A DNA stretch of 62,047 nucleotides. Source: Lactobacillus sp. UCMA15818. GTDB lineage: Bacteria > Bacillota > Bacilli > Lactobacillales > Lactobacillaceae. Location of the stretch: contig NZ_VJYB01000010.1 of assembly GCF_030400225.1 (NCBI RefSeq), forward strand, positions 1 through 62,047, written 5' to 3'. Below, one piece after another: positions 36,183-47,531 of the stretch; position 1 is the stretch's first letter, and every line of letters starts with the position of its first letter. A program made the position numbers and the translations under genes. The notes beneath the pieces are model-generated. The model had not been told where the DNA came from. It saw only the letters and a list, made by a program, of their open reading frames with translations, and did no database searches.

Positions 36183-36292
36183 ATGAGGCTAGGTCAAAAG
36201 TTAATGTTTGGCCTAACCTCTCTATTTATTCCGTATAAACGTGCGCCATAAGTCAAAATCCTCCGTCTAACTTCGATTTCCCGTATGGCACA
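36183..36292 (+). repeat. Dispersed intergenic repeat, copy lacking the central palindrome
   Basis: It carries the GAGGCTAGGTCAAAAG...CCTAACCTC hairpin, then TATTTATTCCGTATAAACGTG, CATAAGTCAAAATCCTCCGTC and the ATGGCACACTCC tail. It sits directly after czcD, and its hairpin probably terminates that transcript. Confidence 0.7.
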
Positions 36293-36375
36293 CTCCCCGC
36301 TTATTCATAACAAAACTATTATATACAATGTTTCAAATCTAATTTTTACTTAAAAACTAAGAACTACTGAATGGC

Positions 36376-36870
36376 TCATTTATTTTCATTCAAAAACTCT
36401 AAAGCAGCTTGGTAATCCGGCTCATTTGACTGTTCAACAATCAACTCGCGGTATGCTACTTCACCATTAGGATTGAGAATCCAGATACTACGGGCATCAA
36501 TCTTTCCATCCTCTACGAAAATTCCTACTTTTTTCCCAAGAGAACCTTCTGAGTCCGAGAGTAATTTCATCTTTGCAACACCTTCAGCAGCACACCAATT
36601 TTGTTGTTGTTCACTAGTGTTAGTTGAAATAGTCAAAAAGTTAATATTTGGAAAATTATCTATATCTCCATTGAATTTTTTTGTCGAAAGACTGCACACA
36701 CGGGTATTAATATCTGGAACAACACTGATTAGCGTATAGTTTCCGCTGAGATCTGCTTTTGTAACAGTCTCACCTTGTGTACTTCTTAATTCGAATTCTG
36801 GAAAACTACTTGCAATGCTTGTTGGTTCTCCATTAGTAGTTGCTGGTTTTTCATGTCTGGTTATCTTCAT
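36376..36870 (-). CDS. tpx: Thiol peroxidase
   Basis: This 164-residue atypical 2-Cys peroxiredoxin reduces hydrogen peroxide and organic peroxides with thioredoxin. The peroxidatic Cys lies in the Tpx signature PDINTRVCSLSTKKF and the resolving Cys in QQNWCAAEG. The ATG at 36870 was chosen because AAGGA is 9 bp upstream; the family length is about 165. It stands alone between czcD and yitT. Confidence 0.92.
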   Translation of the reverse strand: MKITRHEKPATTNGEPTSIASSFPEFELRSTQGETVTKADLSGNYTLISVVPDINTRVCSLSTKKFNGDIDNFPNINFLTISTNTSEQQQNWCAAEGVAKMKLLSDSEGSLGKKVGIFVEDGKIDARSIWILNPNGEVAYRELIVEQSNEPDYQAALEFLNENK

Positions 36871-37058
36871 TTTGACCATTCCTTCCATAACTTAATTGTC
36901 TCAATTGTATGCTAGAAACTCCCTGATAGGCAAAATATTTGTTCTGCTAAAAATTACATTTATACAAAAAAATATCTCTACCCATCTTGTCTTATAAAAC
37001 CGTTATATTTATACTTAGATTGCACTAAATAATTATCTTCTGAAGGGAGTCATTACTC

Positions 37059-37889
37059 ATAAAAACAACTCGCAAATTATTTTATATCACTTTGGGTTCA
37101 TTATTATATGCAATTTCAATAAATTATTTTCTTATTCCCACAAGATTGGGTGAGGGTGGAGTTACTGGCCTGACAACCATTGCTTTTTATACATTACAAA
37201 TTCCTGCATACATAACGAATCTTGTTCTTAACAGCATCTTATTATTGATTGGATTGAAATATCTCAAGCGAAAAACAATTTTATTATCACTTTGGGCAAT
37301 TATTTGGCTTTCTATTTTTCTAAAGCTTCCCGTTATCTATATTTATCATACACAACAAACTATCATTCCAACTATTGTCGGTGGTGCTTTAACCGGAATT
37401 TCTATGGGACTGATTTTAAACTCAGAAGGATCTATTGCAGGTAGTACTATTTTGGGAAGAATTCTTAATCAATATCTTGGAATACCTATAGGTTCAGCCA
37501 CACTTTTCTTTGACTTGATTGTTGCGATTCCATCCGTATTCATTATCGGATTTGAAAACATGTTGCTAACAGTTCTTGAGCTATACATCTCTGCCAAAAT
37601 AACAAACCTTGCTCTAGAAAGATTTGGTTCAAAAAAAGTAATTCAGATTATTTCATCTCACAACAATAGTATTGCCCAAGCTATCTCCGATTCACTAGGG
37701 CAAGGTGTCACTTTATTGCAAGCTACTGGCTTTTACAGTCAATCAGAAAAACCCATTATATATTTTGTCTGTACTTCTAAAAGTCTTGTAAGAATTATCC
37801 CTCTCATAGCAGCCACTGACCCCTCTGCCCTAATCATCACTGAAAATGTTCGCAGTGTGCGTGCAGTTGACATATATCGTCTACTTTAG
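37059..37889 (+). CDS. YitT-family membrane protein, probable ATA start
   Basis: This protein of about 276 residues has five to six membrane helices followed by a C-terminal DUF2179 domain (about residues 215-276), the YitT family layout; function is unknown. The first usual start, TTG at 37092, would cut into the first helix and has no ribosome site. An in-frame ATA at 37059 (MKTTRKLFYITLGSLLYAIS) has GAAGGGAG 9 bp upstream and gives the normal family N-terminus. The in-frame stop at 37041 leaves no ATG/GTG/TTG between. I therefore place the start at ATA. Confidence 0.78.
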   Translation: MKTTRKLFYITLGSLLYAISINYFLIPTRLGEGGVTGLTTIAFYTLQIPAYITNLVLNSILLLIGLKYLKRKTILLSLWAIIWLSIFLKLPVIYIYHTQQTIIPTIVGGALTGISMGLILNSEGSIAGSTILGRILNQYLGIPIGSATLFFDLIVAIPSVFIIGFENMLLTVLELYISAKITNLALERFGSKKVIQIISSHNNSIAQAISDSLGQGVTLLQATGFYSQSEKPIIYFVCTSKSLVRIIPLIAATDPSALIITENVRSVRAVDIYRLL

Positions 37890-38025
37890 TTGTAATCTTA
37901 TTGTAATAATTTATCTTAGTAATTATAGTTCATATTATAATATTCTTTTGCTATACTGTAATTATTCTTATATGTCAATATTGAAATTAAATTTTAAAAA
38001 AGAATTTATTTAAGGGGGGAATTTT

Positions 38026-40254
38026 TTGAAAAAACGTAGGGAACGAATTGCTCATCAAAAATATTTACAGCAAATCAAGCATATCAAAGGCATCAGCCGA
38101 ACTGCTTCATACGTTGGAACGGGGTTTTTGCTTGGCTCAGCCGCTCTGCCAATTTTTAAAGTAAAAGCCAACACCACAACTTCTCAAAATGCTGTCACTT
38201 CTGCTGCTGGATCCATAAGCACTGATGCATCAAGCAGCACTCTGACTTCGAATACAAGTTCTGCCAGTTCAACTAATTCAGTCGCTTCAAGCACTGAAAG
38301 TACATCTAGTTCTGCAGCAGAAAGCACTGCTAATTCAAGTAGTAGTGCTCAGAAGTCTTCCGTTGTATCTTCTAGCAGCTCAAGTTCGCAAGATTCTGCG
38401 GCCTCATCTTCTAGCAGTTCAGCTAATACGGCGATTTCATCTGCAAGTGCCATTACTTTAAATACGTCCTCTTTGACATCTGCTCCCGTAAAAGTATCTG
38501 CTTTTATCAATAGTATTGCTAGTGCGGCACAACAGGTTGCACAGCAGTATAATCTCTATGCATCTCTAATGATTGCGCAAGCTGCAACTGAGAGTGCTTG
38601 GGGTACTAGTTCTTTATCTACCAGAGCTCATAATCTCTTTGGTATTAAGTATTCTGGATCTGGCAGTTATATCACTATGAATACATCGGAATATTATAGT
38701 GGTACCTACCATACGGTTTCTGCCAAGTTTCAGTCATATAGCAGTTACAGTGACTCGTTAGTTGCATATGCAAAGCTAATATCTAATAATTTCAGCAATT
38801 CGACCAAAGCTAATGCAGCTTCAGTTTCAATTGCCGCATCTAACCTTGCCAAGGGTAAGTATGGTACATATGCAACTGACCCTACTTATGCTACGAAACT
38901 TTTGTCTATTATTAGCCAGTACAACTTAACAAAATACGATACTACTAATTCGAACAGTTCTAATACTAGTTCTTCTAATTCTTCATCAAGTTCTAGTAGC
39001 TCCAATGATAATAGCAGTTCCGGTTCCTCTACTTCAGATAGTTCGACCACCTCATATATCGTTAAGTCTGGTGATTCTCTCTGGGCTATTGCTAACAAGT
39101 ACGGGATTTCTGTTGCTAACTTGAAAAGTTGGAATAGTCTTTCTTCAGACACTATCTACATTGGACAAGCTTTGAAAGTTTCAGCTTCTTCACAATCCAG
39201 CAGTAGCAGTTCTAGTTCAAGCAGTTCTAATTCAGATAATTCAAGTAGCTCTGCATCCTCTACTGCATCTACTTATACTGTTAAGTCTGGTGACTCGCTC
39301 TGGGCTATTGCTAACAAATATGGTGTTTCTGTTGCTAACTTGAAGAGCTGGAATAGTCTTTCGTCAAGCATCATCTATATTGGACAAGCTTTGAAAGTCT
39401 CTAATTCTTCACAGTCCAACAATAGCAGCTCTAGTTCAAGCAGTTCTAGCACGAATAATTCAAGTAATTCTACATCTTCTTCTACGTCTAATTATACTGT
39501 TAAGTCTGGTGACTCACTTTGGGTCATCGCTAACAAATATGGGATTTCTGTTGCTAACTTGAAGAGCTGGAATAGCCTTTCTTCAGACACTATCTACATC
39601 GGACAAGCTTTGAAGGTTTCAGCTCCTTCACAATCCAGCAGTAGTAGTTCTAGTTCAGGTACTTCGAATTCAGGAAATTTCTCGGCCTCCACAACAGCTA
39701 GTTACACTGTTAAGTCCGGTGACTCGCTCTGGGCTATCGCTAACAAATATGGTATTTCTGTTGCTGACTTGAAGAGCTGGAATAGTCTTTCTTCAGACAT
39801 TGTCTATATTGGACAAGCCTTAAAAGTTTCAAATACTGCTTCACAGTCCAGCAGTAACAGTTCTAGTTCGAACAACTCAAATAATTCAAATAAGTCGAGC
39901 TCAGAAACTTCTGCTACTTCGTCAACTTCTGCTTATACTGTTAAGTCTGGTGACTCACTCTGGGCTATCGCTAATAAGTATGGGCTCACAGTAACTAAGT
40001 TAAAAGAATTAAATTCTCTGAACACTAACACTATTTATATTGGACAAGCCTTAAAAGTCTCAAATACAGCCGCAACAACTAATAGCAGTTCTAGTTCATC
40101 TACTTCTGCAATGGAAAAAACTTATACAGTTAAATCTGGCGATTCCTTATGGCAGTTGGCTGTTAAATACAACACAACTGTTACACAAATCAAGTCCACG
40201 AATCACTTGAGTTCCGATACTATTTACGTTGGGCAATCATTAACAATAAAGTAA
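38026..40254 (+). CDS. Secreted glucosaminidase (GH73) with six LysM repeats
   Basis: This 742-residue wall hydrolase has an N-terminal signal peptide (cleavage near VKA/N, about 48), a Ser/Thr/Ala-rich linker (about 49-155), a GH73 N-acetylglucosaminidase domain (about 156-305, catalytic Glu189 in AATESAWG), then six LysM modules separated by Ser/Asn-rich linkers. The LysM modules bind peptidoglycan and the catalytic domain cleaves it, usually for cell separation or autolysis. The start is TTG at 38026 after AAGGGGGGA. Five LysM copies are nearly identical, suggesting recent duplication; the sixth is diverged. Confidence 0.9.
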   Translation: MKKRRERIAHQKYLQQIKHIKGISRTASYVGTGFLLGSAALPIFKVKANTTTSQNAVTSAAGSISTDASSSTLTSNTSSASSTNSVASSTESTSSSAAESTANSSSSAQKSSVVSSSSSSSQDSAASSSSSSANTAISSASAITLNTSSLTSAPVKVSAFINSIASAAQQVAQQYNLYASLMIAQAATESAWGTSSLSTRAHNLFGIKYSGSGSYITMNTSEYYSGTYHTVSAKFQSYSSYSDSLVAYAKLISNNFSNSTKANAASVSIAASNLAKGKYGTYATDPTYATKLLSIISQYNLTKYDTTNSNSSNTSSSNSSSSSSSSNDNSSSGSSTSDSSTTSYIVKSGDSLWAIANKYGISVANLKSWNSLSSDTIYIGQALKVSASSQSSSSSSSSSSSNSDNSSSSASSTASTYTVKSGDSLWAIANKYGVSVANLKSWNSLSSSIIYIGQALKVSNSSQSNNSSSSSSSSSTNNSSNSTSSSTSNYTVKSGDSLWVIANKYGISVANLKSWNSLSSDTIYIGQALKVSAPSQSSSSSSSSGTSNSGNFSASTTASYTVKSGDSLWAIANKYGISVADLKSWNSLSSDIVYIGQALKVSNTASQSSSNSSSSNNSNNSNKSSSETSATSSTSAYTVKSGDSLWAIANKYGLTVTKLKELNSLNTNTIYIGQALKVSNTAATTNSSSSSSTSAMEKTYTVKSGDSLWQLAVKYNTTVTQIKSTNHLSSDTIYVGQSLTIK
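39055..40254 (+). repeat. Six tandem LysM-linker DNA repeats
   Basis: Units of about 190-230 bp begin near 39055, 39271, 39490, 39701, 39931 and 40121. Each starts with a TAYACTGTTAAGTCTGGTGA-like stretch and is followed by (AGT/AGC/TCT)-rich serine codons. Units 1-4 are most alike. Confidence 0.85.
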
Positions 40255-40268
40255 CTGCTAAATACATG

Positions 40269-40311
40269 CGGGGCTGGGTCAAAGTTAAATTTAAACTTTG
40301 ACCCAGCCCCG
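40269..40311. terminator. Strong bidirectional terminator, part of a dispersed repeat
   Basis: CGGGGCTGGGTCAAAGTT pairs perfectly over 18 bp with its complement around a 7-base A/T loop. It lies between the converging LysM gene and glpD. The following 40312-40360 keeps weak similarity to the dispersed repeat family. Confidence 0.85.
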
Positions 40312-40369
40312 TTATTGATTTTCCATATAAACAAACATGTGCTATAAAATTGGTAAAATTTAATAATCT

Positions 40370-42046
40370 CTAACTCGTAACCTCCGCTTTCTTGAAGGCC
40401 TGCCTAATTTCAATCTGTTTTTCAACTTCAGCCAACATCTTACCCTTTGTTTCATCTGACCAGTTGTAGTAATTAGCCATTTCATCAATTATTCCTCTAT
40501 AAACCAACTTCATGTGTTCAAATCCAAATAGCATTTGACTACTTCTACGTAAAAGATAATCAATTGGATGAACTACCATTTCATCTTCTAACCCATAATG
40601 CAGTTGAGCATAATCAAGCGGATCCAATTCTGTAGCTGCTTCCTTAGCTTCTGCTAAAAACTTGTAGACCTCATCAACATTTAGACCATAGCGATGAACT
40701 AGAGCTTCTGCTTGTGCTTCCTCTAAACCGTCATCAATACCTCGTTCAACTGCTTCTGGTAAGAACTCTTTAAATCCCTTACTCCCCTTATTATCTGCCC
40801 CTGACAATGGTAAATTTTCTGTTTGTGTCTCTACATAGTGATAGTCGCCATATTCTTGTACAAAATCTTTAGCCAATTTATCAATAATCTTCTCTGCCAT
40901 CTTGCGATATCCGGTTAACTTACCCCCTGCAATTGAATATAGACCCGAATCCGAATGAAAAATTTCATCTTTACGCGAAATTTCGGAAGGACTCTTGCCT
41001 TCTTCTTGAATTAATGGTCTAACACCTGACCAAGCAGACTCAACATCTGCGAAAACCAGTGGTTCAATTGCAAACATCTGATTAACGGCACTCAAAATAT
41101 AATGTACATCTTTACTTGTAATTGATGGCTCACTTGCATCTTTATCCCAACTAGTATCAGTTGTACCAAAATATGTCTTGCCTTCACGTGGAATGACAAA
41201 CATCATCCTTTTATCATTGAACGGTGTATCAAAGAAAATCGCATTTTTAACTGGGAATTTTGCATTATCAACAACTAAATGAACACCCTTAGTAAGATGC
41301 AAATGCTTGCCTACATCACCATCCATTTGTCTAATATTATCTACCCATGGTCCCGCTGCGTTAACAACACGTTTTGCATAAATTGTCCCTGTTTCACCGG
41401 AGACTTGGTCAACATATCTTGCCCCATTCACTTTTCCTTGGCCATTGTATGTCAGGTCGGTAACTTTTGTGTAATTTGCCAACAAAACTCCTTGTTCATT
41501 TGCCCTTTTAGCTACCTCTAAAACAAGCCGTGCGTCATCTGTTCGATACTCAACATATACTCCGGTTCCTTTTAATCCATCAGCCTTTAGATATGGCTCG
41601 CGCTTAAGAGAGTCACTAGGATCAAGCATGAATTTTCGCTCATTTTTTTTCACTTTTGCTAAATAATCGTAAACGTCTAGAGCAAGTGCTGTTGTGAACT
41701 TACCAAAAGTTCCACCTGCATAAAATGGAAGCATCATCTTCACCGGTGTTGTCACATGTGGTGCGTTCTCGTAGACAATTGCCCGCTCAGATCCAACCTC
41801 TGCCACTTCATGAATCGCAAGTTGTTTAAGATAGCGCAACCCACCATGAACAAGTTTAGTTGATCTGCTGGAAGTTCCAGAAGCAAAGTCCCGCATTTCT
41901 ATTAGACCAGTCTTCAAGCCTCTCGTCTCAGCATCTAGGGCAATTCCGACACCCGTTATCCCACCACCGATTACTAGCACATCAAGTTCTTCATCTTGCA
42001 TTTTCTGTAAATTATTTTCTCTTGTCTGCATATTAAAAGTCGTCAT
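40370..42046 (-). CDS. glpD: Glycerol-3-phosphate dehydrogenase/oxidase, FAD-dependent
   Basis: This 558-residue FAD enzyme oxidises glycerol-3-phosphate to dihydroxyacetone phosphate. It has the N-terminal FAD motif VLVIGGGITGVGIAL, the FASGTSSRSTKLVHGGLRYL signature and the C-terminal DAO domain. It lacks the roughly 50-residue insert of streptococcal GlpO, which the second copy at 60005-61732 has. The ATG at 42046 has AAGGAGGGG upstream. It follows glpK by 15 bp, so the pair is one operon under a cre site. Confidence 0.9.
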   Translation of the reverse strand: MTTFNMQTRENNLQKMQDEELDVLVIGGGITGVGIALDAETRGLKTGLIEMRDFASGTSSRSTKLVHGGLRYLKQLAIHEVAEVGSERAIVYENAPHVTTPVKMMLPFYAGGTFGKFTTALALDVYDYLAKVKKNERKFMLDPSDSLKREPYLKADGLKGTGVYVEYRTDDARLVLEVAKRANEQGVLLANYTKVTDLTYNGQGKVNGARYVDQVSGETGTIYAKRVVNAAGPWVDNIRQMDGDVGKHLHLTKGVHLVVDNAKFPVKNAIFFDTPFNDKRMMFVIPREGKTYFGTTDTSWDKDASEPSITSKDVHYILSAVNQMFAIEPLVFADVESAWSGVRPLIQEEGKSPSEISRKDEIFHSDSGLYSIAGGKLTGYRKMAEKIIDKLAKDFVQEYGDYHYVETQTENLPLSGADNKGSKGFKEFLPEAVERGIDDGLEEAQAEALVHRYGLNVDEVYKFLAEAKEAATELDPLDYAQLHYGLEDEMVVHPIDYLLRRSSQMLFGFEHMKLVYRGIIDEMANYYNWSDETKGKMLAEVEKQIEIRQAFKKAEVTS

Positions 42047-42061
42047 CAATACCCCTCCTTA

Positions 42062-43624
<1,563 letters not shown>

Positions 43625-43827
43625 TTATATAAAATTGCAAGAAATTGAGCTTTTACTTTCTTAGTGAATAGCCTTTCCCCAGCTGCTCATCTTATCACAA
43701 AAATATCGTGTAAAATATCTTATTACATATTTCACAATCTTTTTAGATATACCAATTGTTTTTTCTATCTCCAAATATTAGTTGTATAATATCATTAATT
43801 AATCAATTTCCGAGAAAGGGGATTTTT

Positions 43828-44520
43828 ATGAAAAAAATAGGTTTGATTGGCGGTATGGGACCAGTCTCAACCGTTGACTATTATCAACAACTGGTAACTA
43901 AATTCCAGCAAAGCCATCCCAATGCTTGTCCACCAATTGTGATCGACAGTCTAGATGTTTTCAAGCTTCTGACATTAGAGGAAATGAGAGATAGACACAG
44001 TCTTATACAGATATTATTAGCTAGTCTCAATAATCTGAAAAAAGCGGGGGCCAGTTTCGCCGCCTTAACTGCAAACACACCTCATATGGTTTTCGATGAA
44101 TTAACTGCTGTTTCTCCCTTGCCTCTGATAAGCATTATTGACTCAACACTTGCAGCTATCAAAAAAAATAGACAAAGAAATATTGGTCTCATTGGTACAA
44201 AAATGACGATGGAACTTGGATTTTACCAAAAAAAATTACAATCTGCCGGCATAAATCTTGTAACTCCTTCTGCAGAACAAATCGATACTATTCACCAAAT
44301 AATATCTGAAGAGTTAGAAGTTGGAATTGTAACTGCCCAAAGCAAACAAAAATTACTTGAAATAATTAAAAAAATGAGCTCAAAAAGCAATCTAGAGGGA
44401 ATAATTCTAGGTTGCACTGAGCTTCCTTTAATACTAGGTCAAAAAGATATCTCTATAACTGTATACGATACTGTTTCAATTCATGTAAATGATATTCTCA
44501 ACACTGCACTACAGGACTAA
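43828..44520 (+). CDS. Aspartate/glutamate racemase family protein (YgeA-like)
   Basis: This 230-residue amino acid racemase has GLIGGMGPVSTVDYY at the N-terminus. The first catalytic position reads LTANTPHMVFDE (Thr instead of Cys) and the second is LGCTELPLIL with Cys. A Thr/Cys pair is known in the YgeA/L-aspartate-glutamate-specific subgroup, so activity is still expected, but the substrate is open. The ATG at 43828 has GAAAGGGG upstream. It converges with a TetR gene with only 1 bp between stops. Confidence 0.8.
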   Translation: MKKIGLIGGMGPVSTVDYYQQLVTKFQQSHPNACPPIVIDSLDVFKLLTLEEMRDRHSLIQILLASLNNLKKAGASFAALTANTPHMVFDELTAVSPLPLISIIDSTLAAIKKNRQRNIGLIGTKMTMELGFYQKKLQSAGINLVTPSAEQIDTIHQIISEELEVGIVTAQSKQKLLEIIKKMSSKSNLEGIILGCTELPLILGQKDISITVYDTVSIHVNDILNTALQD

Positions 44521-44521
44521 G

Positions 44522-45079
44522 TTAATACTTTATTCCAAATAAAATCATCCGAAAAAGGGACATTACCGTTTCTTTGAAGTTCAGTCTGTTTTCTTCAAGA
44601 TAGTTTTCTCCTAGCAGGTGTACGAGCGTTTGTTGTATGAGCATTTGTAAAACTTTTTTCTCGGTATTAGTTAACTCCTTGATATTCTCATTCTCAACTA
44701 AAACCTTATATATTAATTCACTTAACTCATCTAGATTCGCTTGTAATTTGTTCCATTGTTCTGGATAATCAGTCCTTATTTTTACCGCAAACTTAATAAG
44801 CTTGTCTATATCATATGTATCCGGAAAAATATTCCATTGGCACTTCAATAACTCTGAGGGCGATATCCTCCTTCCCAGTGCCGCTTGCCAGCTATCTCTG
44901 AATTCGTAAAAAAAGAAATCAATTGTTTCATTTATAATAGCAACTTTGCTTGGGAAGAGTGTATACAAGGTTCTTTTACTAATCTTAAGTTCACTAGCAA
45001 GTTCCGCTGTAGTAAATTTTGTACCTTTTTTCTCCATTAGATCTATAATTTTTTCATATATTTCCCTTTTTTTATCCAT
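44522..45079 (-). CDS. TetR-family transcriptional regulator
   Basis: This 185-residue regulator has an N-terminal TetR helix-turn-helix (KFTTAELASELKISKRTLYTLF, about 21-42, shown here as KFTTAELASEL...TLYTLF) and a helical ligand domain. It is divergent from the tyrosine phosphatase gene, which may be its target, and converges with the racemase gene. The ligand is unknown. Confidence 0.78.
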   Translation of the reverse strand: MDKKREIYEKIIDLMEKKGTKFTTAELASELKISKRTLYTLFPSKVAIINETIDFFFYEFRDSWQAALGRRISPSELLKCQWNIFPDTYDIDKLIKFAVKIRTDYPEQWNKLQANLDELSELIYKVLVENENIKELTNTEKKVLQMLIQQTLVHLLGENYLEENRLNFKETVMSLFRMILFGIKY

Positions 45080-45264
45080 AAACTTTTGCTCCTAAATCTT
45101 ACTGAATAATATGTCATCCTCAATAGTAATTTTTTCACAAAGCTTGCAAAAAGTAGATAATTATTTTTTTCTCAAGATATTTACCTACCTTTTTACATTT
45201 TTTCTCTCCATAGTGTACAATCAGTATTGTGCTTTAAAACAAATATACCATGGGAGTGATTCGT

Positions 45265-46023
45265 TTGACTGTCGACTATACCAAAAAAACCACCATTGTA
45301 AATATTAGAGATATCGGTGGTATCCCTGTTACACATGGTCAATTAAAAGAAAAAACTTTTTTCAGAAGTGGTGAACTATGCAACATTTCTACCTATGATA
45401 TCTCTTTTCTTGAAGATAAACTACATCTTAAAAAAATATATGATTTTAGACGACCAGAAGAAATAGAAAATCGCCCAGATTCTCTATTTGAAAAAATTAA
45501 ATATGAAAACATCAATTTGATGTCCACCGCTGGTCAAGCCAATCCCAGCCTAAAAAATATGACTATTTCTGATAACATCGAGTCACACATGCTTGATGCA
45601 TATACAGAACTTGTCTTGGGCAACTCCGCCCAAACCGGCTATCATACTTTTCTTATGGAGTTGGTTAAAACACCCCAGCCCGTAATCTTTCACTGCTTTG
45701 CTGGCAAAGATCGGACTGGTTTTGCTGCAGCTTTGATTCTAAAAATTGCAGGTGCTACTTCAAATGAAATCTATAAAGATTACTTGCAGACAAATGAAGC
45801 CCGTAAGAATGCTAACAAAGAAATTTTAGCCACTTTCTCCAATAGACTGTCTCCTAAAAAATTGGCAGGACTAGAGGTATCATTAAATGTCAAAAGTGAC
45901 TACTTAGCACATGCATTTGATTTAATAGACCACCATTTTGGAAACTTTAACAGCTACCTTCTTGATGGACTTGGTCTTCCAGAAAATTATACTTCAGCTT
46001 TCCAAAAAATTTATGTTGACTAG
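45265..46023 (+). CDS. Tyrosine-protein phosphatase (dual-specificity/MptpB-like)
   Basis: This 252-residue phosphatase has the Cys-based loop HCFAGKDRTG (about residues 148-157). The N-terminal NIRDIGGIPVTHGQLKEKTFFRSGE is typical of the bacterial PtpB/LipA-like group, which dephosphorylates phospho-Tyr and sometimes phosphoinositides. No signal peptide is visible. TTG at 45265 is preferred as start, since TGGGAG is 7 bp upstream and the ATG at 45250 is part of that region; the ATG start cannot be excluded. It is divergent from a TetR gene. Confidence 0.82.
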   Translation: MTVDYTKKTTIVNIRDIGGIPVTHGQLKEKTFFRSGELCNISTYDISFLEDKLHLKKIYDFRRPEEIENRPDSLFEKIKYENINLMSTAGQANPSLKNMTISDNIESHMLDAYTELVLGNSAQTGYHTFLMELVKTPQPVIFHCFAGKDRTGFAAALILKIAGATSNEIYKDYLQTNEARKNANKEILATFSNRLSPKKLAGLEVSLNVKSDYLAHAFDLIDHHFGNFNSYLLDGLGLPENYTSAFQKIYVD

Positions 46024-46105
46024 TACTATAGACATAAATCGGTATTATTCAAAGTTAGATGAAAAATTTTGACTTATGAAACATGTCTATCCTGAATGCA
46101 TAGTA
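46024..46105 (-). repeat. Dispersed intergenic repeat, partial copy (minus orientation)
   Basis: On the minus strand it carries GACATGTTTCATAAGTCAAAA, TCTAACTTTGAATAA and a short tail. It starts directly after the phosphatase stop codon. Confidence 0.5.
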
Positions 46106-46144
46106 AAATCGAATTAAAAAACTGTAATCTTTTTTTTAGATTGC

Positions 46145-46189
46145 AAAGAGGCTAGTGAAAATTATTTAAAAATTTTCACTAGCCTCTTT
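46145..46189. terminator. Bidirectional terminator between phosphatase and nitroreductase
   Basis: AAAGAGGCTAGTGAAAAT pairs perfectly over 18 bp with its complement around an A/T loop, between converging genes. Confidence 0.85.
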
Positions 46190-46258
46190 CTGTTAATTAT
46201 CTTGTTCATCTGCAAGATTATCCATCTTTTACAAATAACTGACTTCTTAAAATAAAAA

Positions 46259-46864
46259 TTAGTCTCCGATTACAAGGACACGTTCTTCATCATCCATGTA
46301 AACTTTTTCTTCACGTGTTGCTTCGATTGATCCAAATGGCATCTCTGCACGTAAAACCCAACCTTCAGGAACATTGAACGCTTCTTTGAAAGCATCATCT
46401 ATAAGTGGGTTATAGTGTTGTAAACTTGCTCCCAGTTTATTTTCTGCAAAGGCAACCCAAACATTCTGCTGAGCTCCACCAAGACCTTGTTCTGACCAAT
46501 CTTGGAAGTTATCAGCATACAAAGTAAACTGTGCTTTATTATCATCAATTGTTGTTTGATTTGTAAAGAACAAGACCGTTCCAAACCCAGCTTTGAATGA
46601 ATTTATTTTTTCTTTTGTCTTAGCATATGCTTCCTCTGTTGGTACTTCAGACTTCAATCTTTCAATTACCAAGTCCCAAGCCTTATCCGATGCATCTCCA
46701 AAAAGGACGATTGCACGGGTTGATTGGTTATTAAAAGCTGTGGGTGACTCTTTGATAGCATTTTTTACTAATTTAACAATTTCCTCTTTTGATTCAGTAA
46801 CATTTTTACCTAAAGCATAAATTGAGCGTCTATTTTTTAATAATTCGATTAGTTTTTGTTCCAT
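46259..46864 (-). CDS. Nitroreductase family protein (Frm2/Hbn-like)
   Basis: This 201-residue FMN-binding oxidoreductase has NRRSIYALGKNV at the N-terminus (FMN phosphate site), SPTAFNNQSTRAIVLFG, and C-terminal GASLQHYNPLID and PFGSIEA, matching the Frm2/YdgI-like subgroup. It probably uses NAD(P)H to reduce nitro or quinone compounds. The ATG at 46864 has CAGGAG upstream. It is a single-gene unit. Confidence 0.85.
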   Translation of the reverse strand: MEQKLIELLKNRRSIYALGKNVTESKEEIVKLVKNAIKESPTAFNNQSTRAIVLFGDASDKAWDLVIERLKSEVPTEEAYAKTKEKINSFKAGFGTVLFFTNQTTIDDNKAQFTLYADNFQDWSEQGLGGAQQNVWVAFAENKLGASLQHYNPLIDDAFKEAFNVPEGWVLRAEMPFGSIEATREEKVYMDDEERVLVIGD

Positions 46865-47039
46865 TAAAAATTCTCCTGACATGAATTTATTTGTTATCTT
46901 TTATATAACAACTATAATTGTAGTGACTTTTTTATCATTTGTCAACACTTACTTTTTAAAAGCTTATCTTTTATTGCATGTCTTATCACAATTTGCTATC
47001 ATTTGTTAATACTACCTGGAAAGTTGGTACATTACATTC

Positions 47040-47531
47040 ATGAATACATATAGTTTATTAAAAAATAAAATGCCACCATCCATCAAGAAGGCTTGGATCA
47101 TAAAAGATTTGATATCTTTTTTTGTTTCAATTATTGTCATTGAAGCAGTTGGCTTTCTTGCTAATCATTTTTGGCATTCTACCTGGATAAATCAATCTAT
47201 AATAATACTTATAAGCATTGCAACATTGATAACTCTGTTTTCTTTAATTTCAATTCCATACAGATATTTTTTTCATCGTTATGAAATCAATCAAACAGAG
47301 GTTACAATTCAAACTGGTTTTTTCTTCCGAAAAACAACATATATCCCGCTTATTCGGATACAGCACATTGAAACTTCTCAAGGCCCAATTCTTCGTTTTG
47401 TACATCTGACTGAGCTATCTATTCATACCGCTGCCAATACACATTCCTTGAGTGGACTGGATATTAAAATAGCTGCTGACTTGCGGACACAAATATTAGA
47501 GTTAGTTGAGGTGATTCGTGAAGATGTCTAA
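47040..47531 (+). CDS. PH-domain membrane protein (YdbS-like)
   Basis: This 163-residue protein has two N-terminal membrane helices (about 25-45 and 52-72) followed by one bacterial PH domain (bPH_2), with YEINQTEVTIQTGFFFRKTTYIPLIRIQHIET. The family is YdbS; role unknown, though ydbST in Bacillus is linked to envelope stress resistance. The ribosome site is weak (GGAAAG). Its last 14 bp overlap the next gene, so the two are translationally coupled. Confidence 0.82.
   Translation: MNTYSLLKNKMPPSIKKAWIIKDLISFFVSIIVIEAVGFLANHFWHSTWINQSIIILISIATLITLFSLISIPYRYFFHRYEINQTEVTIQTGFFFRKTTYIPLIRIQHIETSQGPILRFVHLTELSIHTAANTHSLSGLDIKIAADLRTQILELVEVIREDV

Noticed and set aside
38886-39152. Minus-strand frame rich in Leu/Glu opposite the LysM gene, and other long frames opposite scrA, pepN and the ATPase
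   Set aside because: These are mirror images of biased codons in real genes (Ser runs read backwards as Leu/Glu) and have no ribosome sites.
39055-40254. Regularly spaced repeats that might suggest a CRISPR array
   Set aside because: The repeats are in frame, encode LysM modules, are about 200 bp apart and have no cas genes nearby.
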